Below, one piece after another: positions 51,322 through 61,900 of a stretch of 64,000 nucleotides of DNA (within the stretch, counting starts at the first letter, position 1; every line of letters begins with the position of its first letter). Location of the stretch: positions 3,969,001-4,033,000 of the forward strand of contig NZ_CP103300.1 in assembly GCF_025562755.1 (NCBI RefSeq), in the 5' to 3' direction. The notes beneath the pieces were generated by a model that saw nothing but the letters and a program-made list of their open reading frames with translations, was not told where the DNA came from and searched no databases. Made by a program: the position numbers and the translations under genes. The stretch is from Endozoicomonas euniceicola. Its GTDB lineage: Bacteria > Pseudomonadota > Gammaproteobacteria > Pseudomonadales > Endozoicomonadaceae.

Positions 51322-52521
51322 TCAGGCAATAACGCCAAGCTCACGACCTACTTTGGCAAAGGCTGCAATCACCTTGTCCATGTGTTCCTGACTGTGGGCG
51401 GCGGACATCTGGGTACGAATACGGGCAGCACCTTTCGGTACAACCGGGAAGGAGAAGCCGACCACATAAATGCCTTCTTCCAGCATACGGTCTGCAAATT
51501 TAGCCGCCAGCGTCGCATCACCCAGCATCACTGGAATAATCGCATGACCATTACCGGCAAGGTTAAAGCCCAACTTTTCCATCTCTGTACGGAAATATTG
51601 GGTGTTGAAACGCAGACGTTCACGCAACTCTGCCCCCTCTTCCAGCATATCCAGCACCTTGATGGAAGCGCTGGCAATGGTTGGGCTCAGAGTGTTCGAG
51701 AACAGATAGGGGCGGGAGCGGTTGCGCAGCCATTCAATAATTTCAGGATGACGGGAGGATGTATAACCACCGGACGCGCCACCCAAAGCCTTGCCCAGTG
51801 TACCGGTAAGAATGTCGATACGACCCATAACACCGCAGTGTTCATGAGTACCACGACCGTTTTCACCAACAAAACCCGTAGCATGACAGTCGTCTACCAT
51901 CACCATGGCACCGTACTGATCGGCCAGGTCGCAGACTCCTTTGAGGTTGGCAATCACACCGTCCATGGAGAAGACGCCATCGGTAACAATCAGTTTGTAA
52001 CGGGCGCCCGCCTCAGTCGCTGCCTTAAGCTGCTCTTCCAGGTCAGCCATATCGTTGTTGGCATAGCGGAAACGTTTAGCTTTACACAGGCGAATACCGT
52101 CGATGATGGAGGCATGGTTCAGGGAATCACTGATAACGGCGTCCTCTGATCCCAGCAGTGTTTCAAACAGCCCGCCGTTGGCATCAAAGCAGGAAGAATA
52201 GAGGATGGTCTCTTCCATACCCAGAAATTCAGAAATGCGTTTTTCCAGCTCCAGGTGAACTGGCTGAGTACCGCAGATAAAACGCACCGACGCCATACCA
52301 TAGCCGTACTTATCCAGGGCCTCCTGACCAGCTTTAATCAGCTCAGGGGCGTTTGCCAGCCCGAGGTAGTTGTTGGCACAGAAGTTAATCACTTCCTCGC
52401 CGGTAGTAACCTTAATATCAGCCTGCTGCTGAGTAGTAATAACCCGCTCGTGCTTGTAGAGACCTTCCTGTTTCAGGTCTTCCAGCTGTTGACGCAGCCC
52501 TGCAATAAAATCGGCTTTCAT
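51322..52521 (-). CDS. kbl: Glycine C-acetyltransferase (2-amino-3-ketobutyrate CoA ligase)
   Basis: PLP enzyme that cleaves 2-amino-3-ketobutyrate with CoA to glycine and acetyl-CoA. 399 residues from ATG 52521 (MKADFIAGLRQQLED), GGAG upstream. FCANNYLGLANAPELI, YSSCFDANGGLFETLLG, SLNHASIIDGIRLCKAKR, VDDCHATGFVGENGRGTHE, and the PLP Lys in TGTLGKALGGASGGY are all conserved. With tdh it forms the threonine-to-glycine pathway. Transcribed away from the RING/TRAF gene. Confidence 0.97.
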   Translation of the reverse strand: MKADFIAGLRQQLEDLKQEGLYKHERVITTQQQADIKVTTGEEVINFCANNYLGLANAPELIKAGQEALDKYGYGMASVRFICGTQPVHLELEKRISEFLGMEETILYSSCFDANGGLFETLLGSEDAVISDSLNHASIIDGIRLCKAKRFRYANNDMADLEEQLKAATEAGARYKLIVTDGVFSMDGVIANLKGVCDLADQYGAMVMVDDCHATGFVGENGRGTHEHCGVMGRIDILTGTLGKALGGASGGYTSSRHPEIIEWLRNRSRPYLFSNTLSPTIASASIKVLDMLEEGAELRERLRFNTQYFRTEMEKLGFNLAGNGHAIIPVMLGDATLAAKFADRMLEEGIYVVGFSFPVVPKGAARIRTQMSAAHSQEHMDKVIAAFAKVGRELGVIA

Positions 52522-52892
52522 TTCAACTCCAGACATCGGTAATCAGGGTAAACAGTACCCCTTTGCACTGATATCGCATCGACTTTCTGAACAAAACATG
52601 TCTGCAATACCAGTAAAAAGGGGCAATAGCCACCCATTGTAGAAGAACGCTGTAATATTGACCGAGTAGTCCCATCCGCTAAACAGGTACTTGTACGTAT
52701 TCCGGCTATTCTTTTGTACTTCCCTCCTCAACAATACCTCGACATTACTTCTGGCTTCTCCTGTCACTCAAGGCAGGCTGTCAACCCTGTTAGCATAAGA
52801 AAGAAATATTAATAACTTGCGTTAGTGAACTTTTTCAAAGAATCCATATCAAACAGGATCAGAAATAGTAAATAATTCAGGGAAAATTAAAA
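52522..52892. other. Divergent intergenic region between kbl and the RING/TRAF gene
   Basis: No gene recognised. The half next to the RING/TRAF gene (about 52800-52890) is strongly AT-rich and probably holds its promoter. Confidence 0.4.
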
Positions 52893-54053
52893 ATGGAGTC
52901 TTTAGCGCCAGTTAACCAGAGCTTAACAATCAATCCTACTGTAGTAGGAGAAAAAAAATTCGTTATAGATGGCAGAACCTTCAATCTGACTCTGAAAAAA
53001 CCATTTCCTACAGAGTTAGCACCAACTTGCTTTATTTGTCAGGAATATCCTAAAGAGCCATATTCCATATGCAAAGAACAACACCTTTTCTGCCGGAGTT
53101 GCTACCGCGCCGATATGAAACATTGCCCATCGTGCAGAGCAACGGGTGACCTGGCGAACAGATCGAAAGATCCGCTCATTGTCACAATTCAAGAACTGCC
53201 CTACGACTGCCCTATAGGTTGCGGTTCATATATTGAAGAGCGCGACCTTGAAAAACACGTTACTTCATGCACCCCCCTCGATTGCGGTGCTTGTGACTAT
53301 AAAGGTAACCGGTTAACCATTGATGAGCACAAGAGAAAGTTTTGCCCCGAATCAGTTATGGCCTGCTCAAGCTGTTGCTCTCAAATGAAGCGCAGGGAGT
53401 TAGATGGTCACGAAAAAACATGCCCGGAAGTTGACGTAGAAGCAACTTTGCCCAAAATCGGTTCAGTCAATTTAAAAAGGAGACAGGTTGTCGCACTGAA
53501 AGGCGCTCTCCATACACCACCCGAAGAAACGGTTATGCGTGAAGCCTTTGATGCTCTGCTGCAACTATATACTGATAAACCAGCAGTAGATAAGCCTTCA
53601 AAAACCAGTTTTGTACCACCGACGGTTACAACAAATCCAACAGAGATTTTTACGCTTAAATTTGATCGCAAATTTTCTGCCCCTGATGGTGAAGTACTTC
53701 AGAAAACAAAAATAAGAACGTCTCAAGGTAATAGTTATGAACTGTCTTTAAACTATCTTTTGAAGATTTCTCCTTATAGAACTAGAGGGTTTCAATTACA
53801 GGCCACTCCTTGCGAAGCAGATACCAGTCAACCTGTCATGGCTAACAATAATAATGTAGTAGCGATTGAAGTTCATGCCGTTGAACCATCTACAGAGCAA
53901 GGCTTACAAAGGAGCTTCGCTTTTCCCATTGACAATTTGTTGAAAGGCAGTTGCAAGAGTCAGCAAAAAGAGTTGGCAAAGCTTTTTGACGAGAAGGAGT
54001 TAAATGACATCAAGGATAATAAAAAAGCGTTTTTTATAAAAATTCTTGTCTGA
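52893..54053 (+). CDS. RING-HC plus TRAF-type zinc-finger protein (eukaryote-like)
   Basis: 386 residues without a signal peptide. A C3HC4 RING lies at C46, C49, C60, H64, C67, C70, C78, C81. After it come three TRAF/SINA-like zinc fingers between C106 and about C177 (CPIGCGSYIEERDLEKH, CGACDYKGNRLTIDEHK, CSSCCSQMKRRELDGHE). A Pro/Thr linker leads to a C-terminal domain (about 240-386) starting EIFTLKFDRKFSAP, of unknown fold, possibly beta-rich as in TRAF MATH domains. This RING-TRAF order is typical of eukaryotic E3 ubiquitin ligases and almost absent from bacteria. The module is repeated in the next gene. A probable host-directed protein; ligase activity is not shown. Confidence 0.85.
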   Translation: MESLAPVNQSLTINPTVVGEKKFVIDGRTFNLTLKKPFPTELAPTCFICQEYPKEPYSICKEQHLFCRSCYRADMKHCPSCRATGDLANRSKDPLIVTIQELPYDCPIGCGSYIEERDLEKHVTSCTPLDCGACDYKGNRLTIDEHKRKFCPESVMACSSCCSQMKRRELDGHEKTCPEVDVEATLPKIGSVNLKRRQVVALKGALHTPPEETVMREAFDALLQLYTDKPAVDKPSKTSFVPPTVTTNPTEIFTLKFDRKFSAPDGEVLQKTKIRTSQGNSYELSLNYLLKISPYRTRGFQLQATPCEADTSQPVMANNNNVVAIEVHAVEPSTEQGLQRSFAFPIDNLLKGSCKSQQKELAKLFDEKELNDIKDNKKAFFIKILV

Positions 54054-54097
54054 CAAGGCGTCCGACTTGCTCAATGGCTGCCAGCAAAGCTGGGTGT
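52928..54097 (+). repeat. RING-TRAF module duplication, copy A
   Basis: Direct repeat of 56278-57459: from AATCAATCCTACTGTAGTAG through the RING, TRAF fingers, C-terminal domain, stop codon, and 44 bp of downstream transposase-derived DNA ending GCTGGGTGT. The copies differ by scattered substitutions and small indels, more in the middle of the C-terminal domain. Confidence 0.95.
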
Positions 54098-54415
54098 ATA
54101 TGGTCTGGCAGTCATCAAGGAAGAGCTGCTTTTGGTTTTAGATGACCCGTGTTTGCCACTGCACAATAATCTCAGTGAAAGCCAGATCAGGGAGCATGTG
54201 AAACGGCGCAAGATCAATGGCGGACACGAAGTGATGGTGGGTGGCAATGTCGCGACACCTTTGCCAGCCTGAAGAAAACGTGTCGCCAGCATGGTCTTTC
54301 ATTTTGGGATTATCTGACAGACAGGTTAAACGGCACCGGTTCGTTTCCGAGACTGGCGGATGTTATTGAATACCCTTCTTGCTGGCTTCCATGTGGTCAA
54401 TGTAGGGGTTATTGA
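54058..54415 (+). pseudogene. Transposase C-terminal remnant (DDE type, IS66-like)
   Basis: Translating across one frameshift gives VRLAQWLPAKLGVYGLAVIK, then LPLHNNLSESQIREHVKRRK (the N-N..E.QIR motif around the last catalytic Glu region) and, in another frame, RDTFASLKKTCRQHGLSFWDYLTDRL. This is the C-terminal part of a DDE transposase; family assignment as IS66-like is from memory. It has no N-terminal part, is frameshifted near 54245, and begins right after the RING-TRAF stop codon. The remainder to 54595 holds nothing recognisable. Confidence 0.7.
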
Positions 54416-54595
54416 GTAATTACCAAGAACTGGATTTTGGAGGTTGGACATTTCTGAATGCGTCATTTTAGACTGATGCTATTCTTGGCTCTGTATTTTG
54501 GGATGATGTAGATGCTCATTGTTTTAAGCCATCGGGTTTGTTTTCGAATCATCTTCAAAGCCATCTGAATAATCTTGATTTCAAGGAGACCGAAC

Positions 54596-57415
54596 TTGAA
54601 GAATTCTAAGTTATTCGTGCGCACCATATTTCCATTTTTTTTTATTTACTTTTTCCTGGCCACCCTGTTTGACAGTTCACGGCTTCTTGCTGCCTCCGAC
54701 AGTGTTGTCTGTGAAACCTTCGGCAATTTAACTTCAGGTTCTTTTGGAAAGGCGTTTTTAACAGACAGTCGTCAGGTGTATTTTAAGACAGTTGACGATA
54801 ACAGAGCGGTTTTCACTCCATCTTCTGCCAGTTCACTTTTCTATTTCCTGTCAACCGTTTTATCAGCTGTCGGAAGCGCCGGTGTTGTTTTTTCAGGCAG
54901 GTCCGGAGATGTATGGAGCCACAAAAACCAGTGGCTGACGGAATCACCTTCCCAGGCATCCGTTTTAGAAGCATTGTTAAAAAACAGATTGATTCCTGAT
55001 GCTTCTTTTTCCAGAGAGGTGAACGACAGAAAAAGAAACAGGCTTGAGGGAGAGTTGGAGCGGGCGATTGCTAACTGGCAGCAACTTGTTAAAAAACCGT
55101 CTTATCCTGCTGTGGCTATTTCTGTCAGCGATGCATCTATGCGGGTAGTCATTACCCGGAGCGACATTCTCCGGGGCACCAGCCTGGCTTCTCTGTACGA
55201 AGAGCTGATCAACATCCAGACGCAAAGCTATCTCGCACTACTGGATACTGAGGCGCTGAATGACATTGCAGGTATTGTCACTGGTGGTCTGGTGGCTTCC
55301 GGAAGTGGCGGTGATGGTGACGATAATGACAGCACTCATTATTCCTTCGATGCCGAACCCGATGCTGAGCCGCTGGTTATGGTCTATGACGACAGTGAGT
55401 ATCCGGCGCAGGATTCAGCGGAAGAGCTGATCACGAAGAATCAGGAAAATAAACTACGACTGTTAAAAGTCCTCCGGAAAAAAATACAGCAGGCCATAGC
55501 TCTGGGCCATGGCGACCTGGCCCGGATTCTTGATAACAGAATCATGCTGATTGAAGCTGACCTTGAGCACCTGAATGATTTGGAGACATCATCAGCCGGA
55601 ATAACGGAAAACCATCAGGGCTCCCCGGGTCTTTTGTCATTCCTGAAGGCATCGCTGGCTAGTGATGAGCAGGAGCTGCAGCAGCGTGATGATGCCCTGA
55701 AACAAGCACTGTCTCAATACCCCTTAGGCACTGATTACCAGAGCGTTCTTATTGTTTCCAGCGAGTTAACGCACGAAGAAGTCCTGTTCTATGACCGGTG
55801 GCAAAATACGGCCACGGGGCTGGTTTACCAGGCATTGAAAAGACGGCTGGTACAACAGTTGCAGTCAGAAACAGACGACATTAACGTGCCAACTCAACAA
55901 ACTGAGTCTCTGATTTCCGGTCTTAAAGCACTGGTGCATCAATTCCGGGAGATGTTTTCAGCTGATCTTTCAAGCCGGTATGATGGCAGGCAGGTACCCC
56001 ATCAAGGCAGACATGAAAGAGAACAGGAGTCTAACGCAGCCCGGGCAGCCGCAGGCGGGCAAGAATTCAGAGAGAGTCGTAACAACCACACAAATATAGC
56101 ATTTCAGAGCTATGAGGGGCTTAATCAGGAAGGCGACGAAGGGGATGAGCCACCTCGAAAAAAGGTACATACAAAAGGCAATAATTGCTCGCTCTGCAAC
56201 CACGGAGTTTGCAGTCAGAAGGTATCAGGAGTCGATGGGAGTGGCTTAACTGCGGCAGAAGAAAATGAGAAGTTACTAATCAATCCTACTGTAGTAGGAG
56301 AAAAAGAATTCGTTATAGGTGGCAGAACCTTCAATCTGACTCTTAAAAAACCATATCCTACAGAGTTAGCACCAATTTGTCTTATTTGTCTGGAATATCC
56401 TAAAGAACCATATTCTATATGCGAAGAAAAACACCTTTTCTGCCGGAGTTGCTACCGCGCCGGTATGAAAGATTGCCCATCGTGCAGAGTAGAGGGTGAC
56501 CTGAAGGACAGATCGGAAGAACCGACCACTTTCCCAATTCAAGGCTTTCCCTACATCTGTCCTGTAGGCTGCGGTTTATACGTTGAAAAGCGCGACCTTG
56601 AAAAACACGTTACTTCATGCACCCCCCTCGATTGCGGTGCTTGTGACTATAAAGGTAACCGGTTAACCATTGATGAGCACAAGAGAAAGTTTTGCCCCGA
56701 ATCAGTTGTGGCCTGCTCAAGCTGTTGCTCTGAAATCAAGCGCGGAGAATTAGATGATCACGAAAAAGAATGCCCGGAAGTTGACGTAAAATCAACTTTG
56801 CCCCAAATCGGTTCAGTCAACTTAAAAAGAAGACAGATTGTGGCACTAGAAGACGCTCTCCAGACACCACACGCAAAAATGGTTAAGCGTGAAGCCTTTG
56901 GTACTCTGCTGCAACTATATAACGATAAACCAGTAGTAGATAAGCCTTCAAAAACCAGTTTTGCACCACCGACGGTTACAACAAATCCAACAGAGATTTT
57001 TACGCTTAAATTTGATAGCAGATATTATGCCCGCAATAATGAAGTACTTCAGAAAACAAAAATAAGAACGCATCAAGGTAAAATTTATGAACTATCTGTA
57101 ATAAATAGAAATACGGAAAATTGTCATGATCGCGGTAGTAGATATAGAGGGTTTCAATTACAGGTTACTCCTTGCGAAACAGACACCAGTCAACCTGTTA
57201 TGGCTAACAATAATAATGTAGTAGCGATTGAAGTTCATGCCGTTAAACCATTTGCAGAGCAAGGCTTAAAAAGGAGATTCGCTTTTCCCATTGACAATTT
57301 GTTGAAAGGCAGTTGCGAGAGTCAGCAAAAAGAGTTGGCAAGGCTTTTTAACGAGGAGGAGTTATATGACATTAGTATTAAGAAAAAAGCGTTTTTTATA
57401 AAAATTATTCTCTGA
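54596..57415 (+). CDS. Exported protein fused to a RING-HC/TRAF module
   Basis: 939 residues from TTG 54596, which has AAGGAG seven bases upstream; an earlier TTG at 54575 precedes that site. The N-terminus (KNSKLFVRTIFPFFFIYFFLATLF...LLAA) is a signal sequence. Residues about 30-520 have no recognised domain, with helical segments (e.g. KLRLLKVLRKKIQQAIALG) and a Gly/Asp-rich loop. From about 560 the protein is the same RING-TRAF module as the 386-residue neighbour: RING CLIC...CEEKHLFCRSC...CPSC, three TRAF fingers, the same C-terminal domain. Domain order therefore is export signal, unknown region, RING, TRAF, C-terminal domain. It looks like a fusion made by duplication of the neighbour into an existing secreted-protein gene, or the reverse. 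Confidence 0.85.
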   Translation: MKNSKLFVRTIFPFFFIYFFLATLFDSSRLLAASDSVVCETFGNLTSGSFGKAFLTDSRQVYFKTVDDNRAVFTPSSASSLFYFLSTVLSAVGSAGVVFSGRSGDVWSHKNQWLTESPSQASVLEALLKNRLIPDASFSREVNDRKRNRLEGELERAIANWQQLVKKPSYPAVAISVSDASMRVVITRSDILRGTSLASLYEELINIQTQSYLALLDTEALNDIAGIVTGGLVASGSGGDGDDNDSTHYSFDAEPDAEPLVMVYDDSEYPAQDSAEELITKNQENKLRLLKVLRKKIQQAIALGHGDLARILDNRIMLIEADLEHLNDLETSSAGITENHQGSPGLLSFLKASLASDEQELQQRDDALKQALSQYPLGTDYQSVLIVSSELTHEEVLFYDRWQNTATGLVYQALKRRLVQQLQSETDDINVPTQQTESLISGLKALVHQFREMFSADLSSRYDGRQVPHQGRHEREQESNAARAAAGGQEFRESRNNHTNIAFQSYEGLNQEGDEGDEPPRKKVHTKGNNCSLCNHGVCSQKVSGVDGSGLTAAEENEKLLINPTVVGEKEFVIGGRTFNLTLKKPYPTELAPICLICLEYPKEPYSICEEKHLFCRSCYRAGMKDCPSCRVEGDLKDRSEEPTTFPIQGFPYICPVGCGLYVEKRDLEKHVTSCTPLDCGACDYKGNRLTIDEHKRKFCPESVVACSSCCSEIKRGELDDHEKECPEVDVKSTLPQIGSVNLKRRQIVALEDALQTPHAKMVKREAFGTLLQLYNDKPVVDKPSKTSFAPPTVTTNPTEIFTLKFDSRYYARNNEVLQKTKIRTHQGKIYELSVINRNTENCHDRGSRYRGFQLQVTPCETDTSQPVMANNNNVVAIEVHAVKPFAEQGLKRRFAFPIDNLLKGSCESQQKELARLFNEEELYDISIKKKAFFIKIIL

Positions 57416-57459
57416 CAAGGCGTCCGACTTGCTCAATGGCTGCCAGCAAAGCTGGGTGT
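56278..57459 (+). repeat. RING-TRAF module duplication, copy B
   Basis: Second copy of 52928-54097. It ends at the same GCTGGGTGT inside the transposase-derived flank, where the two sequences part (ATATGG versus GTAGAT). Confidence 0.95.
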
Positions 57460-57608
57460 GTAGATTGCCTTATCACTGATGGAGCTATGCTTATCAGGTA
57501 GTGCTTAATGTCTACCGAAAGAGACGAGTTGGGTTTTATAGGCAATTCTACCAACGTTAATCAATGACAAGTCTATATTTCTAAAAAACCGGAACAAAGA
57601 AAGAAAAT

Positions 57609-58994
57609 ATGCCCTTAGCAGAAACTCAAAATGATCGTGCCGATTCAATTGATAGTTCTCCTCCCCGTTCTGCCTTTTCATCACGCTTCGGCTTTGTGAT
57701 GGCTGCGGCAGGCTCTGCCGTAGGGGTTGGCAATATCTGGGGGTTTCCAACCCAGGTCGCGGATCATGGTGGTGCAGCTTTTATTCTGGTTTACCTGCTG
57801 ATGGTGGTCGTACTGGCCTACCCAATGCTTGTGGCTGAGATGACAATCGGCCGTATGGCACAGAAAAACCCGGTGGCAGCCCTGGGGTCACTGTCCGATA
57901 AACCTTTCTGGAAAAAGACCGGTACAGTTGTCGGTATTGCCGGTATTGTCACGTTATCCCTGATTATCAGTTTCTACGCCATTATTTCCGGCTGGCTTCT
58001 GGCCTTCACACTGGAACCTCTGGCAAAACTGGCAGGAATGCCCGGACTGGCCAGCTGGCTAACCAGCTTTTCTACCTCACTCAACCTGATTGCCATGGTG
58101 GCTTTTATGGCTTTGACGATCCATGTGGTACGGGCAGGTGTCAGCAACGGTATTGAGCGCTGGTCAAAAAAACTGATGCCTATGATGTTCATTCTGTTGC
58201 TTGGCCTGGTTGCCTATATCATGACTCTGGAGGGAGCTGAACAAGGCTTGATCATGTATCTGAAACCGAATTTCAGCCATATCCTTGAACCCTCTTTGCT
58301 GGTTAGCGCCATGGGGCAGGCCTTCTTCTCACTGTCGCTGGGTGTCTGCGCCATTATGGTTTACGGCAGTTACCTGTCTGAAAAAGAGAGCCTTCCGAAA
58401 ACCGCTGCCATGGTAACGGTTCTGGATACCAGCGTCGCTCTGCTGGCCGGATTACTGGTTATACCCGCCATGACGGTTGCCCAGGCAAACGGCGTGACTA
58501 TTTATGCAGCCAGTGGCACTTTGCTGGATTCTGACACACTGGTGTTCACCGTTCTCCCCACCCTGTTCAACAGCATGGGGAATGCTGGTTCTATAGTTGC
58601 CATAGCGTTCTTCACCCTGATGACCATCGCTGCCCTGACGTCAGCTATTTCCATGCTGGAAGCCCCGGTTAATACTGTCTGTGAACAGCTGAAGTATGGC
58701 CGTTCAAGAGTGTCCATCGTGATTGGTGGAGCCGTGTCAGTGGTATCAGCCATTATTATCCTGAACTTCGAAGCGCTTTTTGGCCTGGTAGTCACCTTGA
58801 CAACGGTTTACGGGCAACCGCTTTTAGCCCTGCTGTTTGGACTCATGCTGACCTGGGTTCTGCAACGGGATCGCCTGCTGAATGAGCTGAAAAAAGGTTG
58901 CCCGGACATGGCGCAAAGCCTGTTCTGGAAAATCTGGCCCTGGTATGTGAAGTTCGTTTGTCCGGTGTTGATGCTACTTGTTCTTTTGAAATAA
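57609..58994 (+). CDS. Sodium-dependent transporter, NSS/SNF family
   Basis: 461 residues, about 11 to 12 membrane helices, inner membrane. TM1 reads AAAGSAVGVGNIWGFPTQVADHGGAAFILVYL in outline: the sodium-site GxGN is intact, but the usual Arg of the GNxWRFP extracellular gate is Gly. Other family stretches are SFYAIISGWLLAF (TM3), AMGQAFFSLSLGVCAIMVYGSYL (TM6-7 region) and FTLMTIAALTSAISMLEAPV (TM8). Substrate probably an amino acid. ATG 57609. It ends 4 bp from the convergent AAA+ gene. Confidence 0.92.
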   Translation: MPLAETQNDRADSIDSSPPRSAFSSRFGFVMAAAGSAVGVGNIWGFPTQVADHGGAAFILVYLLMVVVLAYPMLVAEMTIGRMAQKNPVAALGSLSDKPFWKKTGTVVGIAGIVTLSLIISFYAIISGWLLAFTLEPLAKLAGMPGLASWLTSFSTSLNLIAMVAFMALTIHVVRAGVSNGIERWSKKLMPMMFILLLGLVAYIMTLEGAEQGLIMYLKPNFSHILEPSLLVSAMGQAFFSLSLGVCAIMVYGSYLSEKESLPKTAAMVTVLDTSVALLAGLLVIPAMTVAQANGVTIYAASGTLLDSDTLVFTVLPTLFNSMGNAGSIVAIAFFTLMTIAALTSAISMLEAPVNTVCEQLKYGRSRVSIVIGGAVSVVSAIIILNFEALFGLVVTLTTVYGQPLLALLFGLMLTWVLQRDRLLNELKKGCPDMAQSLFWKIWPWYVKFVCPVLMLLVLLK

Positions 58995-58998
58995 ACGC

Positions 58999-61900
58999 TC
59001 AGCTGCCTGAGTCCTGGAAACGCCTGACAAGGTACTCTTTAAACAGATTCTGCAGTGTTTTACCCTGGAGAAGAGTGGCCGATGGCCCCAGCAGGTCTTT
59101 GATTCTTTTTTGATCCAGAAGTGTTTCCGTTGCTTTGTCGGCATCACGATATAATGCCCTGATATCAGTAACGCCGGGCGGTGTTTGATAGCAACCCGCT
59201 TTAATCGTTTTTCCTTCTTCCGTTTGACAGGGGCTTGAGCACAGCCACCACCCTTCTGTACTGGTATCCTGGCTGGCAAGCCATTGGAAAAAACGTTCCA
59301 GCTCCTGCTCCAGGGATGGCTCGTCACTCCGCCCCTGTTTTATCCCAACCCTGGCTTCGACGCTGAGTGACTTGTCTTCAGTCCCGAACGAGATCAGAGA
59401 TTCGTCACCCATCACATGGCCTGGCGCTGCTTGATAGCTGCTCTCCCACGACGCTTTACTGGCTGTTACGACAGTGCTGCGAGTACCTGATGAAACGGAA
59501 CCTCCCTGTTGTTCGCCCCTGTTTTCCCGTCCGTTTTTCCAGGCAAGGTAGAGGTTTCTCAACTCCCACAGAACGGCGGCATCGAGATGCACAACAGCGG
59601 GTTTTGTTGTCCGGCTTTCACCTTCTGTTGTCTTTTTGAAACAAGGTTCTCCCAAGGCCATCCGAGTGACTGAAAGACCTTTGCTGGAATAGGTATGCTG
59701 CCAACGGTTCTCCAGCCCGGCTTCCTGAAGTCGTCTTTTAAGAATCTGCGAGTTTCCTCTGACTCTGATCAGGCTATTGTCTTTCTGGTCACCCATGCTG
59801 CTCTGCCATTGCTGTTCTCCGGCAAGCTCCCTTCCATAAAAATCATTCAGCCGCTGCGCCGCGAAATCGGTCTTCATTCTCTCCAGAACATCAAGATAGT
59901 CTGCCGTGTTGTAATGGTAATCCCGGTGATCCAGGTACGAACTAACCCATTCACATAATGGTGATTTTGCAAAAAAATCGTGTCGGGACCATTTTTTTAT
60001 CACCATTAAAAGGTTGGTTTTGTTTTGCCCCTGCGTGTTATCAAGAGCCAGGGTCATATCGAGCAATGACACCCACTCAGGCTTTTCCATAAGAAGAAGC
60101 GCAAAAGGCCTGGAGGACAGGAAGTGCAACATTTGAGCGCAGGCATACCGCTTTTCAGCGTCGGAGGCATCCTGAAAGCTTTTTAGCAGACCCTGCAATT
60201 GTGTAGCCTCCTGTTCCGTCATTGCAGCGTCGGTGGTCTGGATATCGGACAACACTTTAACCAGCTGAGTTTGCCTGGTACAGGAATCTATAGCAGGTGC
60301 ATTTAATTCTGGCTCTGCCGGCATACCTTCCAGCCAGGCTTCCACCTTGCTGTCAACGAAATGTTTACGCTTCAGGGCACTTTCAGCTTTTCCCACGCCT
60401 TCTGTCACGCCTTCTGTTACTGTTAAAACAGTTTCTGTCGTATCAGGGCTGCCCGCATCAGCCTCTGCCACGGTGCCGGTCAAAGAGTTCTGAGGCAAGC
60501 GCTCCCCGGTTGCCTGCACGTTTTCCGGGTCAAGCTCTGTATTGGTAGCCACTATAGCCTGCCCCGGTATGAAAGCCCCCAAATCAAATGATGGATTGCC
60601 CGGTGTTATGTTGAGTAAATAGTTACCGATGGTAACAATCGGGCTGATGACTCTGTTGATTAAAGACCGTCTGCAAGAAACAGCGGGGGGAATGATCTCG
60701 CGTGGTCCCCCACCAAGATCCACCCGATACCAATGTCTCCCATTATCAGGGCTGACCTCGGCGTATTGGTGACAATCGTTCCTTACTATGCGTGTCGGAA
60801 TGCCCAGATACCCTGCAAGCAGAGCAAACACTAATGCCCGATGGCGACAAACCCCCTGCTTGCGCCTGATCGTGTTCAGTATCAGCTCAGCACCAGAACC
60901 AGGCAGGTTTTCAGTATAAGAAAAGGATTGACACCATTTCACCAGTGCCCGTATCTGTTCAGAAGGTGAGCCCTGTTGCTTTATATGGCAGAGTTCATCA
61001 AAACTGGCGCAGTGGTCACCAGGCGGTCGTTTAAAAATGTGGTTATCCAGCCACTCCCGGGTATTCTGGCTGATGAGTTCCTGTGATAATTCAAATGCCG
61101 TCCCGCTATCAGGAAGCCTGTCATAAGCCGCATCGGGAATCACCTTAAAGTCAATGGTAACGGATTCACAGCCCTGTTCCATTGGGGTAGGACATCGCAC
61201 TAACCATTGTCCGGTTGAGTGACTGCGGGCAACCTCCAGCTTCCAGCCCTCCCGGCACTCTATGCCTTGTAACTGGTCGTTGGGCGTTAGTCCCGGCAGA
61301 GCCAGCCACTCGCTACTAAGAAGAAACTGGCAAGTGGCTTCGATAGCGCCCAGATCCTCAAGAGCCAGCCTCGTTTTCCAGGCAGGCGCAGGAACCATCG
61401 TTATCCCCTTATCTTTTGGATCAATCAAATCCTTCCGCCAGAATTGACTAGCGTTGAGTTGATATAAATCTGTTCTATAACTTCTCTGAGGATAGAAATA
61501 GCTGGAAAATAAGGTCGCGCACCTCAAGCTGCCTCCATCATTGCTGATCACATTACCGTCAAGTTGAATGATCGTTGCAGGCGACGACCTGTACCTTGGC
61601 TTAACGCTTTTTGAGGAAGGCTGCGAAGCAACTGTCAACCGGTTAGCTGTCTTCTTATAGACAGGGGCATAAACACTGTCGGGCATGCTGAAACTGACAT
61701 GAGTCAGCCCTGCCTGATCAGCGGTATCCATATCGACAAGGTAGTTCGGTAAATCGGACAAAGTGGATAAATCAGCCATATCGATACGCTCACCGGATCC
61801 GGATCCTTTGACATCCTTCACGGTCATGGTATTAATCGCTTTTACTGTATCCGTCACAGGGCAGGAACTGTTGAGGTCAGACATCGTGACCTGTGCCAGC

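Noticed and set aside
50280..52149. Long plus-strand frames over tdh and kbl
   Set aside because: They are reverse-strand shadows of two well-conserved enzymes.
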